NCBI GenBank assembly: GCA_035445085.1
Contig: DAOMQA010000023.1
Coordinates: 1-41,313, forward strand
Length of the DNA stretch: 41,313 bases
DNA from: JBDHXE01 sp035445085
GTDB lineage: Bacteria; Bacteroidota; Ignavibacteria; Kapaibacteriales; UBA2268
Direction of reading: 5' to 3'
Of the stretch, positions 27,555 to 36,610 are shown in pieces (within the stretch, counting starts at the first letter, position 1; each line of letters opens with the position of its first letter). The notes beneath the pieces are model-generated. The model made no database searches. It was not told the DNA's origin and worked only from the letters and a program-made list of their open reading frames with translations. A program made the position numbers and the translations under genes.

Positions 27555-28279
27555 TAAACTTCTATTTTATATCCAATACCGCGAATATTCTTTATATACT
27601 TGCCTGCTAAGCCTAATTTATCACGTAAATTTTTGATATGAACATCTACAGTGCGGTCTAATACTCCTTTGTCTTGTGCTCCTAAATAATCAAGTATTTG
27701 CTCTCTATCGTACACCCAGCCCTTACGCTCTGATAGAAGTCTTAAAATTTTAAATTCTGAGCTTGTTAGATCTATTTTTTTGCCTTCAACATGTACTTCA
27801 TACTTTTGTACATCAATTTCAAGTACATCCGAAATTCTTACTTTATTGTTATTAGTATTTTTTTCTTCCCTACGTAGAATCGCTTTTACCCTAGCAACCA
27901 ATTCACGTGGTGAGAATGGCTTTGTTACATAGTCGTCAGCCCCTAACTCTAGCCCTAATACTTTGTCCATTTCATCAGATTTTGCAGTTAGCATAATGAT
28001 TGGTATTGCTGCAAATTTATCATCTCTCCTTAGCTGTTTACAAATATCAAAACCATCAATGTCTGGTAGCATTAAGTCAAGAATGAACAAATCTGGTGTT
28101 TTTGTTTTAATATAATTAAATAAACTATTAGCATCTTCAAAGGTTTTGACTTTAAAACCAGATTTACTAAGATGAAGAGCTATTAGCTCTAATATATCTT
28201 TCTCATCATCTACAATAAATATTAGCTTTGATATATTTGTTGCGTGCGAATTAGCTTTATCTATATTATTAATTTCCAT
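27554..28279 (-). CDS. OmpR/PhoB-family response regulator
   Basis: This 241-residue regulator has a receiver domain with acidic pocket DDE (24-26), phospho-acceptor D68 (FILDLMLPDIDG), T98 and K120 (VTKPFSPRE). A winged-helix DNA-binding domain follows (about 145-238, with LTSSEFKILRLLSERKGWVYDREQIL and VDVHIKNLRDKL). About 17 extra residues precede the receiver domain. It is upstream of and coupled to the PhoR-like kinase gene, so both form one operon. TAATTTTG on the minus strand (28316-28309) fits a -7 box, but no -33 box is at the right distance. Confidence 0.95.
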   Translation of the reverse strand: MEINNIDKANSHATNISKLIFIVDDEKDILELIALHLSKSGFKVKTFEDANSLFNYIKTKTPDLFILDLMLPDIDGFDICKQLRRDDKFAAIPIIMLTAKSDEMDKVLGLELGADDYVTKPFSPRELVARVKAILRREEKNTNNNKVRISDVLEIDVQKYEVHVEGKKIDLTSSEFKILRLLSERKGWVYDREQILDYLGAQDKGVLDRTVDVHIKNLRDKLGLAGKYIKNIRGIGYKIEV

Positions 28280-28351
28280 AAACTACACCTCTACACTTTA
28301 ATAATATACAAAATTAACAAATGAATGTTAAGAATATGTTAATCTTTCAAT

Positions 28352-29695
28352 TTAATTTTTCTTAATCCAATTTGAAATATCTAAAATTACCTTAGCATCT
28401 ATATGGTTAGGTTTATAATAGTCTTGCGGCACACTCTTCGCAGTAGAAGATTGCATAAATAAGTGATTTAGGCTCGGGTAAGCTATAAAAGTAGCTTGAG
28501 AATTATTTTTCAGAGCTTCCTTCCAGCCTTCAAAGTCTTCCATAGTTACTTGATAATCAGCTTCTCCTTGTAATACTAATATTGGTTTGCTTATTGCGCT
28601 TGCTTCACTTTTAGTATTAAGCGATCTAAAATCAAGCCAATATGTACCAGATAAATTGAATGGAAGTGAATCTTGTGGAGTATCCTTTGATAGATTAGGA
28701 GATAAGGCATTTATAAGTTGCCGTTTCAACTCTTCAAAGCCTTCCTTTTCGGTGTCATCAAAAGTGCTGTCTAAATTATATAAATATTGCGTTTGTTCTA
28801 TAAGCACTTGGTCAATTGTTCTTGTCATACCTGCTAAAGAAACAAATCCACGGAAATCATTAGATTTGTTATTAATTCTAGGTAAGAGTGATGCTCCTAA
28901 GCTATGTCCTATAACGAATACTTTTTTTGTATCTATATTTATCTTTGCCCCATTATTTGCTATATATTTCAGTGCATAAATAACATCATCAATAGATTCA
29001 ATATTTAAATCCAAAGTATTAATATCTAATTTGCTACCATATTCTAATGTTCTTTTTTCATATCTAAATACAGCAATACCTTGACTGGCGAGTCCCCCAG
29101 CTAAATCCTTAAATGGTTTATTAGGACCAATGGATTCATCTCTATCATGAGGACCGCTACCATGTACTAAAATGGCTATAGGCATAGACTTAGCATTTTT
29201 AGGTATAGTTAGAGTAGCGCCTAAAGGAAAGTTTGGGTCACCAAATTGTATATGAATTTCCTCATATTTAGTAGAATCATTATACGAAGGATAAGAATAT
29301 TCAATTGACTCTGGTCGCATCGATAAGAAGAATCCACTAATTTTGCCAAATAAATTTACTGCAATTTGTGCATTTAAAGCACCATTCTTAAAAGTAATAG
29401 GATATACTAATAATGTAGAAGTACTCATTTTGCTCGTTTGTGGCTCTTCTATATTTACGATATCACCATACTGACCTTTTATTTGAGTCCAAACTTCTTT
29501 TAATTGCTTTAATGAAAACTGAACAACAATAGTTGAATCAAAGTTTTGGTACGCTTTATCAAAATTTTCGCTTTGAAGTTCTTTCAGAAATTCATCAGCA
29601 ATTTGTTGTGAATTTTCTTGAGCAACAACTTTCAAACTACTTAGTAACACAAATAATATTCCAATCAATATGGTGTTTGTCATATTCTTAACCAA
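28352..29695 (-). CDS. exported alpha/beta hydrolase with DUF3887-like N-terminal domain
   Basis: This 447-residue protein has a signal peptide (ending near VVAQ), then a DUF3887-like domain (about 30-125), then an alpha/beta hydrolase fold. The nucleophile elbow is GHSLG (S265), with D380 (LVLQGEAD) and H411 (SLNHLF) completing a plausible triad. LVHGSGPHDRDE (177-188) supplies the oxyanion hole. This architecture occurs in periplasmic esterases or acyl-peptidase-like enzymes of Bacteroidota. Substrate is unknown. A second in-frame ATG (29683) would also give a good signal peptide. It follows gyrB after a 14-base gap on the same strand, so read-through from gyrB is likely. Confidence 0.87.
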   Translation of the reverse strand: MVKNMTNTILIGILFVLLSSLKVVAQENSQQIADEFLKELQSENFDKAYQNFDSTIVVQFSLKQLKEVWTQIKGQYGDIVNIEEPQTSKMSTSTLLVYPITFKNGALNAQIAVNLFGKISGFFLSMRPESIEYSYPSYNDSTKYEEIHIQFGDPNFPLGATLTIPKNAKSMPIAILVHGSGPHDRDESIGPNKPFKDLAGGLASQGIAVFRYEKRTLEYGSKLDINTLDLNIESIDDVIYALKYIANNGAKINIDTKKVFVIGHSLGASLLPRINNKSNDFRGFVSLAGMTRTIDQVLIEQTQYLYNLDSTFDDTEKEGFEELKRQLINALSPNLSKDTPQDSLPFNLSGTYWLDFRSLNTKSEASAISKPILVLQGEADYQVTMEDFEGWKEALKNNSQATFIAYPSLNHLFMQSSTAKSVPQDYYKPNHIDAKVILDISNWIKKN

Positions 29696-29709
29696 TAAGT
29701 ATTTATATA

Positions 29710-31737
29710 TTAAACATCTAAATTTTTAACATAATGAGCATTTCTTTCAATAAATTCTCTTCGTGGCTCCACTTTGTCTCCCATAAGCGTTTGGAATACT
29801 TTAGTGGCTTGTGAGGCTTCTCCAAGTGAAACTTGAAGCAAAGTTCTTGTTTCTGGATTCATTGTAGTCTCCCATAATTGCTCTGGATTCATTTCTCCAA
29901 GACCTTTAAAGCGAGATAAAGTAATACCGTCTTTTCTGGCTTCCATAATTACTTCACTTTCTTCTTCATCGGCCAACTCTATATCCTCAGTTGGTTCTTC
30001 TTCTAAGATAACAACTTTATTTTTAGGTAGTTCCTTACGAATTCTATCTAAAATTTCATCCCTTTCTTTATCGTTAAAAGCATAATACTCTAATTTCCCT
30101 CTCTTTATTTTATATAAGGGCGGTTGAGCAATGTATAATTTTCCATCTAAAATAATATCTCTCATATAGTTAAAATACAGAGTAAGTAGAAGCGTACGAA
30201 TATGAGAGCCATCTACGTCGGCATCCGCCATTAGAATAACTTTGCCATATCTTAATTTTTCGGAGTCAAAATCTTCTCCAAATCCAGCTCCTAAGGCAGT
30301 AATAATAGTTCTTACTTCATCATTTTCAAGAATTTTATCAATTCTTGCTTTCTGAACATTTAATATTTTCCCTTTAAGTGGTAATATTGCTTGGAATCTT
30401 CTATCTCTCCCTTGTTTTGCAGAGCCTCCCGCAGAATCGCCCTCTACAAGGAATATTTCTGTATCTTGTGGGGAATTCATTGAGCAGTCTGCTAATTTGC
30501 CTGGTAAAGTTGATGACTCTAAAGCATTCTTTCTTCTAACTAATTCCCTTGACCTTTTAGCTGCTAAACGTGCTTCGGCAGCTAAGGCAGCTTTTTCAAT
30601 AATTCTACGTGCATCATTTGGGTTAGCATCTAAGTATTGTGTCAATTTATCACTTACAATTTGCCTTACTATCCCCTCTACTTCGCTATTACCTAACTTC
30701 GTTTTAGTTTGACCTTCAAATTGTGGTTCGGGTACTTTTACAGAAATAATCGCCGTAAGCCCTTCACGAAAATCGTCACCTGTTAATTGGACCTTAAGAT
30801 TTTTCTTTTGATTGGCTACATAAGTATTCATAGTACGCGTAAAAGCAGACCTAAAACCAGATACGTGAGTGCCTCCCTCTAATGTATTAATATTATTTAC
30901 ATAGGAAAGTACATTTTCTGTATATAAATTATTATAAATAAAACATACCTCAGCTTGGGTTTCAAGACCATTATTAATATCACTTCCACTAAAATAAGCA
31001 GGAGAGGTTAATGCAGTATTATTGTTATCTAAGTACTTAACAAAATCTACAAGCCCACCTTCATAATGATATTTTTCAGTAATATTTTCTCTTTCATCAA
31101 TAAATGTAATGATTATTCCATTATTTAAGAAGGCTAATTCTTTTAAGCGTTCGGCAGTTCTATCATATTTGAAAATAGTCGTATTAAAAATAGTATTATC
31201 TGGCAAGAAGTATGTAGTTGTTCCTGTCCCTTCAGTTTCTCCAATTACTTCTACTTGAGTAATTGGCTCCCCTTTTGAGTACGTTTGTTGAAATACTTTC
31301 CCTTCCCTTCTTACAGTTACAACCATTTTTTCAGAAAGAGCATTTACGCAGGATACCCCTACACCATGAAGTCCACCAGATACTTTATAGGTATTTTTAT
31401 CAAATTTACCGCCTGCATGTAGTGTACACATTACAACTTCCAAAGTAGATATTTTCTTTTCGGGGTGAGGACCAGTAGGGATACCACGCCCATCATCTTC
31501 AACAGAGCAAGCTCCGTCATTATGAAAAGTTACTTTAATATTTTTACAATATCCAGCTAAGGCTTCATCTATCGAATTATCTACAACTTCTTGTATTAAG
31601 TGGTGTAAGCCTCTTTCGCCAATATCACCTATATACATTGCGGGACGTTTTCTTACAGCCTCTAAGCCTTCGAGTACTCTAATACTACCTTCGCTATACT
31701 CACTTCCATCGTGTAATTTTTCTACTTCTTCAGACAT
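29710..31737 (-). CDS. gyrB: DNA gyrase subunit B
   Basis: GyrB provides ATPase and TOPRIM functions for the A2B2 gyrase that introduces negative supercoils. The 675 residues show the GHKL ATPase site (N54 in VVDNSIDEA, D82 in DDGRGIP, GGLHGVG 121-127), the QTKTKLGN loop (343-350), TOPRIM EGDSAGGSA (432-440) and MADADVDG (503-510), and the KGLGEMNPEQLWETTMNP tail. Near residues 579-593 is an acidic insert (EEEPTEDIELADEEE). Length fits the short GyrB form without the Gram-negative insert of about 165 residues. A TATATTTG box on the minus strand at 31778-31771 may give gyrB its own promoter besides read-through from recF-dciA. Confidence 0.97.
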   Translation of the reverse strand: MSEEVEKLHDGSEYSEGSIRVLEGLEAVRKRPAMYIGDIGERGLHHLIQEVVDNSIDEALAGYCKNIKVTFHNDGACSVEDDGRGIPTGPHPEKKISTLEVVMCTLHAGGKFDKNTYKVSGGLHGVGVSCVNALSEKMVVTVRREGKVFQQTYSKGEPITQVEVIGETEGTGTTTYFLPDNTIFNTTIFKYDRTAERLKELAFLNNGIIITFIDERENITEKYHYEGGLVDFVKYLDNNNTALTSPAYFSGSDINNGLETQAEVCFIYNNLYTENVLSYVNNINTLEGGTHVSGFRSAFTRTMNTYVANQKKNLKVQLTGDDFREGLTAIISVKVPEPQFEGQTKTKLGNSEVEGIVRQIVSDKLTQYLDANPNDARRIIEKAALAAEARLAAKRSRELVRRKNALESSTLPGKLADCSMNSPQDTEIFLVEGDSAGGSAKQGRDRRFQAILPLKGKILNVQKARIDKILENDEVRTIITALGAGFGEDFDSEKLRYGKVILMADADVDGSHIRTLLLTLYFNYMRDIILDGKLYIAQPPLYKIKRGKLEYYAFNDKERDEILDRIRKELPKNKVVILEEEPTEDIELADEEESEVIMEARKDGITLSRFKGLGEMNPEQLWETTMNPETRTLLQVSLGEASQATKVFQTLMGDKVEPRREFIERNAHYVKNLDV

Positions 31738-31785
31738 TTTTCTCTTTTAATATAACTATTTACAAACTTACAAATATACGAAATT

Positions 31786-32076
31786 TCAGCGTAATTTCAG
31801 CTCTTTAACTACATTTTTATTGAGTCTGTGGTTAATTAAATTAATTAGTTTGTCATTTCTTAATTTAATCTCTTCTCGCCATGCGGCAGAGTGCACCTTT
31901 ATTGTTAGAACTTGATTTTTAAGTTTGTAGGGAAAGCAGTGTTTTGCGAAATTATCCCCAAATATATTATTCCATTCTTTAATAATTTCCGACATTATTA
32001 CACTTTCTTCTAATCCATTTTGTCGGAACAGTTTAATTATAAACTCGTTCATTATTTTAGGGTCTTTAGATAGCAT
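31786..32076 (-). CDS. DUF721/DciA-like protein
   Basis: This 96-residue protein of the DUF721 family has the typical KEWNNIFGDNFAKHCFPYKLKNQVLTIKVHSAAWREEI core. DciA, a member of this family, loads the replicative helicase DnaB in bacteria that lack DnaC. The short length equals the minimal Bacteroidota form. Its start codon overlaps the recF stop as TAATG, and gyrB follows 48 bases after its stop, giving the widespread recF-DUF721-gyrB order near replication genes. Equating this protein with DciA function is inference from family and context. Confidence 0.88.
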   Translation of the reverse strand: MLSKDPKIMNEFIIKLFRQNGLEESVIMSEIIKEWNNIFGDNFAKHCFPYKLKNQVLTIKVHSAAWREEIKLRNDKLINLINHRLNKNVVKELKLR

Positions 32077-33221
32077 TAACCTTCCTTTGTTATAATTCCT
32101 TTATGTACGCTAAAGTAAGAGCTTTTTGAGGCAACGTTGTCAAATTGTTCAAACCTTTCGCGATTGGTTACAGTAATCATAGTTTGACAATTTAAGTCGT
32201 TTATAATTTGATTAATATTATGCGATCGCTCCAAATCCAATTCAGAAAAGATATCGTCAATCAAAAATATTGGGCTCTCGTTGCGAATATTTTTTAAAAT
32301 TTCATATTCTGCAAATTTGATGCTTAATAGCAATGATTTATGCTGCCCTTGCGATGCAGTTTCTTTAGCTGTTTTGCCAGAAATTTTTATATCTATGTCA
32401 TCTTTTTGTGGTCCAAAGAGGCTTGTCCCTCTGAAAAATTCTTTTTCTTGTATTTGCATAAATCGATTTTGATAGATTTTAATAATATCGTTTTTATCAA
32501 GAACACTTGTAAATATGGTTCTATCTATTGAATCAGGCAAATAAGCTATCGATACGACTTCATTATTATCAGATATACGTTTATAATAATCCATAAAATA
32601 TGGGCTAAAATCATTAATAAATTTACTCCTTCTACTTATAATTTCAGCAGCAGACAAAATAAACATTTCGCTAATAGCATTGAATAGATTATTGTCTATT
32701 TTTCTATTTGTTGCATAGTTATTTAGTAAACTATTTCGTTGTTTAAGAATTTTCTTAAATTTAATGGCTTCATCTATATAAATTTTGCTTGATTGTGAAA
32801 GCACGCTATCTAAGAACTGCCTTCTATCTTGCGGTGCTCCGAATGTAATTACTTTATTATCTGGAGAAAGAATTATAACTGGTATTTCCCCAATAATATG
32901 CTTTGGTAATAAGTTATCGCTAATACTTGAATTAATTAGCTTGCGCCCGCTACCATTATATTTTATTGAAATATGATAAGGTATAGTCAAGTCATTTTCG
33001 CATTGACAAGATAATTGGTAATAGGATTGTCCATTTTGAATTAATGACGTTTCGAGTGAAGGCAGAAAACTTTTACTAATCGATAGTATTGAAATTGCTT
33101 CTAATATAGTTGTTTTTCCAGACCCGTTTTTACCATAGAATATATTTACTTGGTCGCCTAACTTTAAGTTTGTAGAACAATGGTTCCTTAGGTTATTAAT
33201 TTGTAGTTCTTTAATTATCAT
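32076..33221 (-). CDS. recF: DNA replication and repair protein RecF
   Basis: RecF is an SMC-like ABC ATPase that with RecO and RecR loads RecA at single-strand gaps. The 381 residues have Walker A GKNGSGKT (30-37), the signature SQGQHKSLLLSIK and Walker B PIFLIDDIFSELD. GPQKDDIDI is also typical. The start overlaps the end of the CNNM gene by 11 bases and its stop overlaps dciA, so it is embedded in a fully overlapping operon with recO. recR is not in the window. Confidence 0.96.
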   Translation of the reverse strand: MIIKELQINNLRNHCSTNLKLGDQVNIFYGKNGSGKTTILEAISILSISKSFLPSLETSLIQNGQSYYQLSCQCENDLTIPYHISIKYNGSGRKLINSSISDNLLPKHIIGEIPVIILSPDNKVITFGAPQDRRQFLDSVLSQSSKIYIDEAIKFKKILKQRNSLLNNYATNRKIDNNLFNAISEMFILSAAEIISRRSKFINDFSPYFMDYYKRISDNNEVVSIAYLPDSIDRTIFTSVLDKNDIIKIYQNRFMQIQEKEFFRGTSLFGPQKDDIDIKISGKTAKETASQGQHKSLLLSIKFAEYEILKNIRNESPIFLIDDIFSELDLERSHNINQIINDLNCQTMITVTNRERFEQFDNVASKSSYFSVHKGIITKEG

Positions 33222-34503
33222 TTGCTGGTTTTACTTCTATTTTTACTAATTCAATTTTTCTCTTATTAGCCTTTAATATTCTAAACGTATAAAATTCTGT
33301 ATCTATGCTTTGCCCTTCTGAAGGAATACTTCCCGTAATAAATAATAGGTAGCCACTTAACGATTCGTAATCCTCACTTTCTGGTATCGAGTATCGTAGT
33401 ACATCATTTAATTCACCTATGCTAATAATTGGATTTATAGTATATTCATTGTCGTTCATTCGCTCGATTAGCTTTACTTCTTCATCAAACTCATCATTTA
33501 TTTCACCAACAATTTCCTCTAAGATGTCCTCCATAGTAATAATACCACTAGTACCACTAAACTTATCTTGCGCTATTACAATATGAACTTTTTGGCTTTT
33601 CATTAACCTTAATAAATTATCAATAGGCTCATCTTCCTGAACAGATACCGCTTGTCGCAGTATATCTCTCAAATTAAACTGTTCATTCTTGAAGTAGTTT
33701 GTTAAAAAATCTTTAACATTTACCACTCCGATAATATTATCTATTGATTCTTCATAAACTGGGTATCGTGAATATCCTTCTTCATTTACCAAATCGATAA
33801 AACTCTCAAGATTACAATTAATCTCTAAGGCTTTTATGTCATTTCGAGGCGTCATTATATTTTTTACTGTGGTTTCAGCAAAATCTATTGCATTTTCGAT
33901 AATATCCATTTCTGATTCGTCAAATGCACCAAGTTTCGAGCTTTCTTCTATTAAAAATTTGACTTCATCTTGAATATGTTGTTCTCTTTCATCTTGGTTA
34001 AAACTATAACTTAATAATCTTTCGAAGAACATCTTAGATATTTTAGTTATTATTAGAAGAGGAAAGAATAAATAATAAAATACCAAAACCATTGGCGATA
34101 GTAGTTGCGATACCTTGAGTATATTATTTGCAGCAATAATCTTTGATAGTACGTTTCCGAGTATTACTATAACAAGTATAAAAACTATTTCGCTAAGTAC
34201 TAGAAATAGGTATTTCATTTGATTTATAGTATCTATATACAGAGATTTTATAAAAATATCATTTAAAATAGCTAATATGCAGAGTTGCATCATCAGCAGC
34301 GTAAACATTCTACCTAATATAAATACATACTCATACTTTTTAAATTCTAAAGAAATTTTCTTACTTATTTTATGAAAGACACTTTTTGTAAACAAAGTAT
34401 CATCTTCAGCATAGCTATTATACCTAAACAATGAATGCTCTGCTATCACAAACGCAGAGTAGAGTATGAATAATAATAAGAACATTATATAAACTATTAT
34501 CAT
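33211..34503 (-). CDS. CNNM/CorC-HlyC family membrane protein with CBS pair
   Basis: This 430-residue protein has an N-terminal CNNM (DUF21) domain with four hydrophobic segments (about 3-22, 58-80, 90-112, 130-155). It has two CBS motifs (from VKNIMTPRNDIKALE to about DFL, then from SVQEDEPIDNLL to MEDILEEIVG) and a C-terminal CorC_HlyC domain. These proteins are linked to magnesium or cobalt efflux; older annotation calls them hemolysins. In Bacteroidota some are named GldE near gliding genes, but no gld genes are here. The start overlaps the recO stop as ATGA and the end overlaps recF by 11 bases. Confidence 0.92.
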   Translation of the reverse strand: MIIVYIMFLLLFILYSAFVIAEHSLFRYNSYAEDDTLFTKSVFHKISKKISLEFKKYEYVFILGRMFTLLMMQLCILAILNDIFIKSLYIDTINQMKYLFLVLSEIVFILVIVILGNVLSKIIAANNILKVSQLLSPMVLVFYYLFFPLLIITKISKMFFERLLSYSFNQDEREQHIQDEVKFLIEESSKLGAFDESEMDIIENAIDFAETTVKNIMTPRNDIKALEINCNLESFIDLVNEEGYSRYPVYEESIDNIIGVVNVKDFLTNYFKNEQFNLRDILRQAVSVQEDEPIDNLLRLMKSQKVHIVIAQDKFSGTSGIITMEDILEEIVGEINDEFDEEVKLIERMNDNEYTINPIISIGELNDVLRYSIPESEDYESLSGYLLFITGSIPSEGQSIDTEFYTFRILKANKRKIELVKIEVKPANDN

Positions 34504-35216
34504 AGTAAATTAGCCGATTTTAATGAAAATTTACGTTCTAAATGAAAGCTAAAAAATCTAACCCAAAAGTCATAAAAATATTGAGTAGAGCTTTTAGTTA
34601 ATTTATATTCAATTACATTTTCTGTAAAAAACAAGTTATAAAAGTAAGTAATTTCATCGTAATTAAATTTATAATAGTCTTTACTTATCGGGCGTTCGTT
34701 AGAAATAGAGGCGTCTGCTAAATCTATAAAATAATCCGCATTCAAGGGTAATATCTCAAATCGATTGATAGCAAAGCCCATAATTTGTGATAAGTTAAAC
34801 ATAAATAAGTTAAATAAATGAAATGGTTCATTTTGACAATCATTCAATTTGTATATCAAATCCTCGAATAATTGGTATAGCGTGCTATTAATATTCCTTT
34901 TTTCCTGTGTATTATTAACAGCTTCGGCAGTCATTAAGCCAGTTAATAATTTTCCATTATCTTTAATGAGCTTAACATTACTTTTTATAATATCAGCATT
35001 TGATAGCAACAATAAATCAGAATTTACCTTGTTATAAAATGTGAATTCGGAGATTGTTAAGGCTTCTAATGCAGCACCAAACTTACTCTTAGTATTTCTA
35101 GCCCCTTTAGCAATGAAAGCTAATTTACCATAATCTTTTGTAAAGGCAGTAATAATTTTACTTGAATCTCCATATTTAATTGAATTTATTACAATTCCGG
35201 TACTTTTATCAATCAT
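34500..35216 (-). CDS. recO: DNA repair protein RecO
   Basis: RecO binds single-stranded DNA and SSB and helps RecF/RecR load RecA. The protein (238 residues from the chosen start) begins MIDKSTGIVINSIKYGDSSKIITAFTKDYGKLAFIAKGAR, the typical N-terminal OB fold. The helical C-terminal domain has no CxxC zinc site. I chose ATG 35216 because the family starts right before the OB-fold strand; a GTG at 35246 would add ten residues (MKIFLFFFKA) without a ribosome-binding site. It is the first gene of the operon leading through CNNM, recF and dciA to gyrB. Confidence 0.92.
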   Translation of the reverse strand: MIDKSTGIVINSIKYGDSSKIITAFTKDYGKLAFIAKGARNTKSKFGAALEALTISEFTFYNKVNSDLLLLSNADIIKSNVKLIKDNGKLLTGLMTAEAVNNTQEKRNINSTLYQLFEDLIYKLNDCQNEPFHLFNLFMFNLSQIMGFAINRFEILPLNADYFIDLADASISNERPISKDYYKFNYDEITYFYNLFFTENVIEYKLTKSSTQYFYDFWVRFFSFHLERKFSLKSANLL

Positions 35217-35261
35217 AGCTTTAAAAAAAAATAAAAAAATTTTCACTTTTGTAAAAAATCA

Positions 35262-35293
35262 TTTGGCAATGTAGTAAAAAATACCTACTTTTG
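35262..35293 (+). promoter_or_regulatory. Bacteroidota-type promoter of tRNA-Asn
   Basis: TTTG (35262-35265), a 20-base spacer, then TACTTTTG (35286-35293) matches the consensus exactly. The tRNA starts 14 bases after the -7 box, so transcription would begin a few bases before the mature 5' end. Confidence 0.72.
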
Positions 35294-35306
35294 TAAATGT
35301 TAATTT

Positions 35307-35380
35307 TCCTGAATAGCTCAGCTGGTTAGAGCATCTGACTGTTAATCAGAGGGTCGGGGGTTCAAGTCCCTCTTCAGGAG
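35307..35380 (+). tRNA. tRNA-Asn (anticodon GTT)
   Basis: The 74-base gene folds into a full cloverleaf: acceptor TCCTGAA (35307-35313) pairs with TTCAGGA (35373-35379), discriminator G35380. The D-loop has AGCTCAGCTGGTTAGAGC, the anticodon stem TCTGA/TCAGA encloses CTGTTAA with anticodon GTT at 35341-35343, and the T-loop is GGTTCAAGTCC. CCA is not encoded. An integrase gene follows pointing back at it, so its 3' half probably served as the attachment site of the element to the right; the gene remains intact. Confidence 0.97.
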
Positions 35381-35390
35381 CTTAAAAAAT

Positions 35391-35420
35391 AAAAGGGGTT
35401 TCGGTCGAAACTCCTTTTTT
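35391..35420 (+). terminator. Rho-independent terminator after tRNA-Asn
   Basis: AAAAGGGGTTTCG pairs with CGAAACTCCTTTT (one G-T pair) around a minimal loop, followed by a run of T. It begins 10 bases after the tRNA. Confidence 0.85.
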
Positions 35421-35450
35421 ATTGCACTTTTTCAAAGAATGCTACTTTTT

Positions 35451-35501
35451 TCTAAACCTTTCTAAACTTCTCAAAAATACTTCTAAAATGCTCTAAAATG
35501 A
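35451..35501. repeat. five phased decamer repeats beside integrase
   Basis: Related units follow each other every 10-11 bases: TCTAAACCTT (35451), TCTAAACTTC (35461), TCAAAAATACT (35471), TCTAAAATGC (35482), TCTAAAATGA (35492). All share TCTAAA or a close variant on the same face of the helix. They lie between tRNA-Asn and the integrase stop codon, where tyrosine recombinases of integrated elements have arm-type binding sites, so they are candidate Int or accessory-factor sites. Confidence 0.5.
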
Positions 35502-35533
35502 TTTGAAGTTTTGTCGCATTTTTGTTGCAAGAA

Positions 35534-36580
35534 TTATATCTTATATTTTTGTATTACTTTATTTTGGAATTCGTTTAATTCACTTTCGTAAATTTTGGTG
35601 TAATTCTCAATGGTTACCTTGATATTACTATGACGCATTAGTTTTTGGGCAACTTGCACAGGAGTTTTTTCATCATAAAGGTTTCTAAGGTAGGTTTTTC
35701 TAAATTCGTGAAATGATTTATTTGTTTCAATGCCTATTTCTATAAATGCAGCGTGCAAACGTCTTACCAATCTTGAATAACTTGAATATTTCCAACGAAA
35801 TACATCGGAAGAGTTTTTATGTATACTTAATAATTCGCTTCTCAATTCACTACTAATTATTACCGTTTCTTGTTTTTTTGTTATTTTATTTCCTAATATC
35901 AGAACATTATCTTTTATATTTTCCTTTTTCAATCTCAAGCATTCACCTATTCTCATACCTGTTGTTAGCATCAAAATAATTAATAACTTAAATTCATAAT
36001 CTTTGCTATGAAAATAATCTAATAACTTATTAATTTCATCATCTGAATAAATTTCGATTGCTTTTTCAGTAACTTTTTTCTTATACTTTTTGTAAATCTG
36101 CAAATGTGGAATATACTTTTTATCGTAGCAAAAATTTAAAAATATCTGAAATGCTCTAAGATAAATATTTATAGTGTTATTTGATAGCTTCCGATTGCTC
36201 TGTATAAAGTCAATTACCATTCTCTCAATATTTGTATCAGTTAATAATTGATCCTTTGTTACGACCCTTCTAAATGCCAATTCGTAGTTTTCATAAGTTT
36301 TTAATTCAATGTTAATGCAATGCTCTTTTTTAAATTCTTGCCAAGTTTCTTTTATATTTCTACGGCTTGATATGATTTTCTTTTCTTGTAATCCCAAAGT
36401 TTCTAAATAAATTTCTAACTTTATTTTTTCTGCAATTTTCCTATTTTTTTCATTATCAATCAATCCAGTATATTTTCTAATATTTTTATATGCTACTACT
36501 AATTTATTTGTTCTCTTATCCACAAAAATAGAGCCGGGAACAGTTGCGGGATCGATATTTTTGCTTATATCAGCTTTCAT
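35534..36580 (-). CDS. tyrosine-family site-specific integrase
   Basis: This 348-residue recombinase should integrate and excise the element at tRNA-Asn. The catalytic residues are visible: R210 (TTGMRIGECLRL), K235 or K236 in the beta-hairpin (NKITKKQ), H291 and R294 (SFHEFRKTYL), H317 (LMRHSN) and nucleophile Y327 (IENYTKIY). An N-terminal arm-binding-like segment (about 1-70) and a SAM-like core-binding domain (about 75-160) precede the catalytic domain. It is last in a minus-strand run repressor, unknown, HEPN-like, int, and points toward the tRNA, as usual for elements in tRNA genes. Confidence 0.93.
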   Translation of the reverse strand: MKADISKNIDPATVPGSIFVDKRTNKLVVAYKNIRKYTGLIDNEKNRKIAEKIKLEIYLETLGLQEKKIISSRRNIKETWQEFKKEHCINIELKTYENYELAFRRVVTKDQLLTDTNIERMVIDFIQSNRKLSNNTINIYLRAFQIFLNFCYDKKYIPHLQIYKKYKKKVTEKAIEIYSDDEINKLLDYFHSKDYEFKLLIILMLTTGMRIGECLRLKKENIKDNVLILGNKITKKQETVIISSELRSELLSIHKNSSDVFRWKYSSYSRLVRRLHAAFIEIGIETNKSFHEFRKTYLRNLYDEKTPVQVAQKLMRHSNIKVTIENYTKIYESELNEFQNKVIQKYKI

Positions 36581-36610
36581 TTTTTTGCAACAGAAATACG
36601 ACGTAAATCG

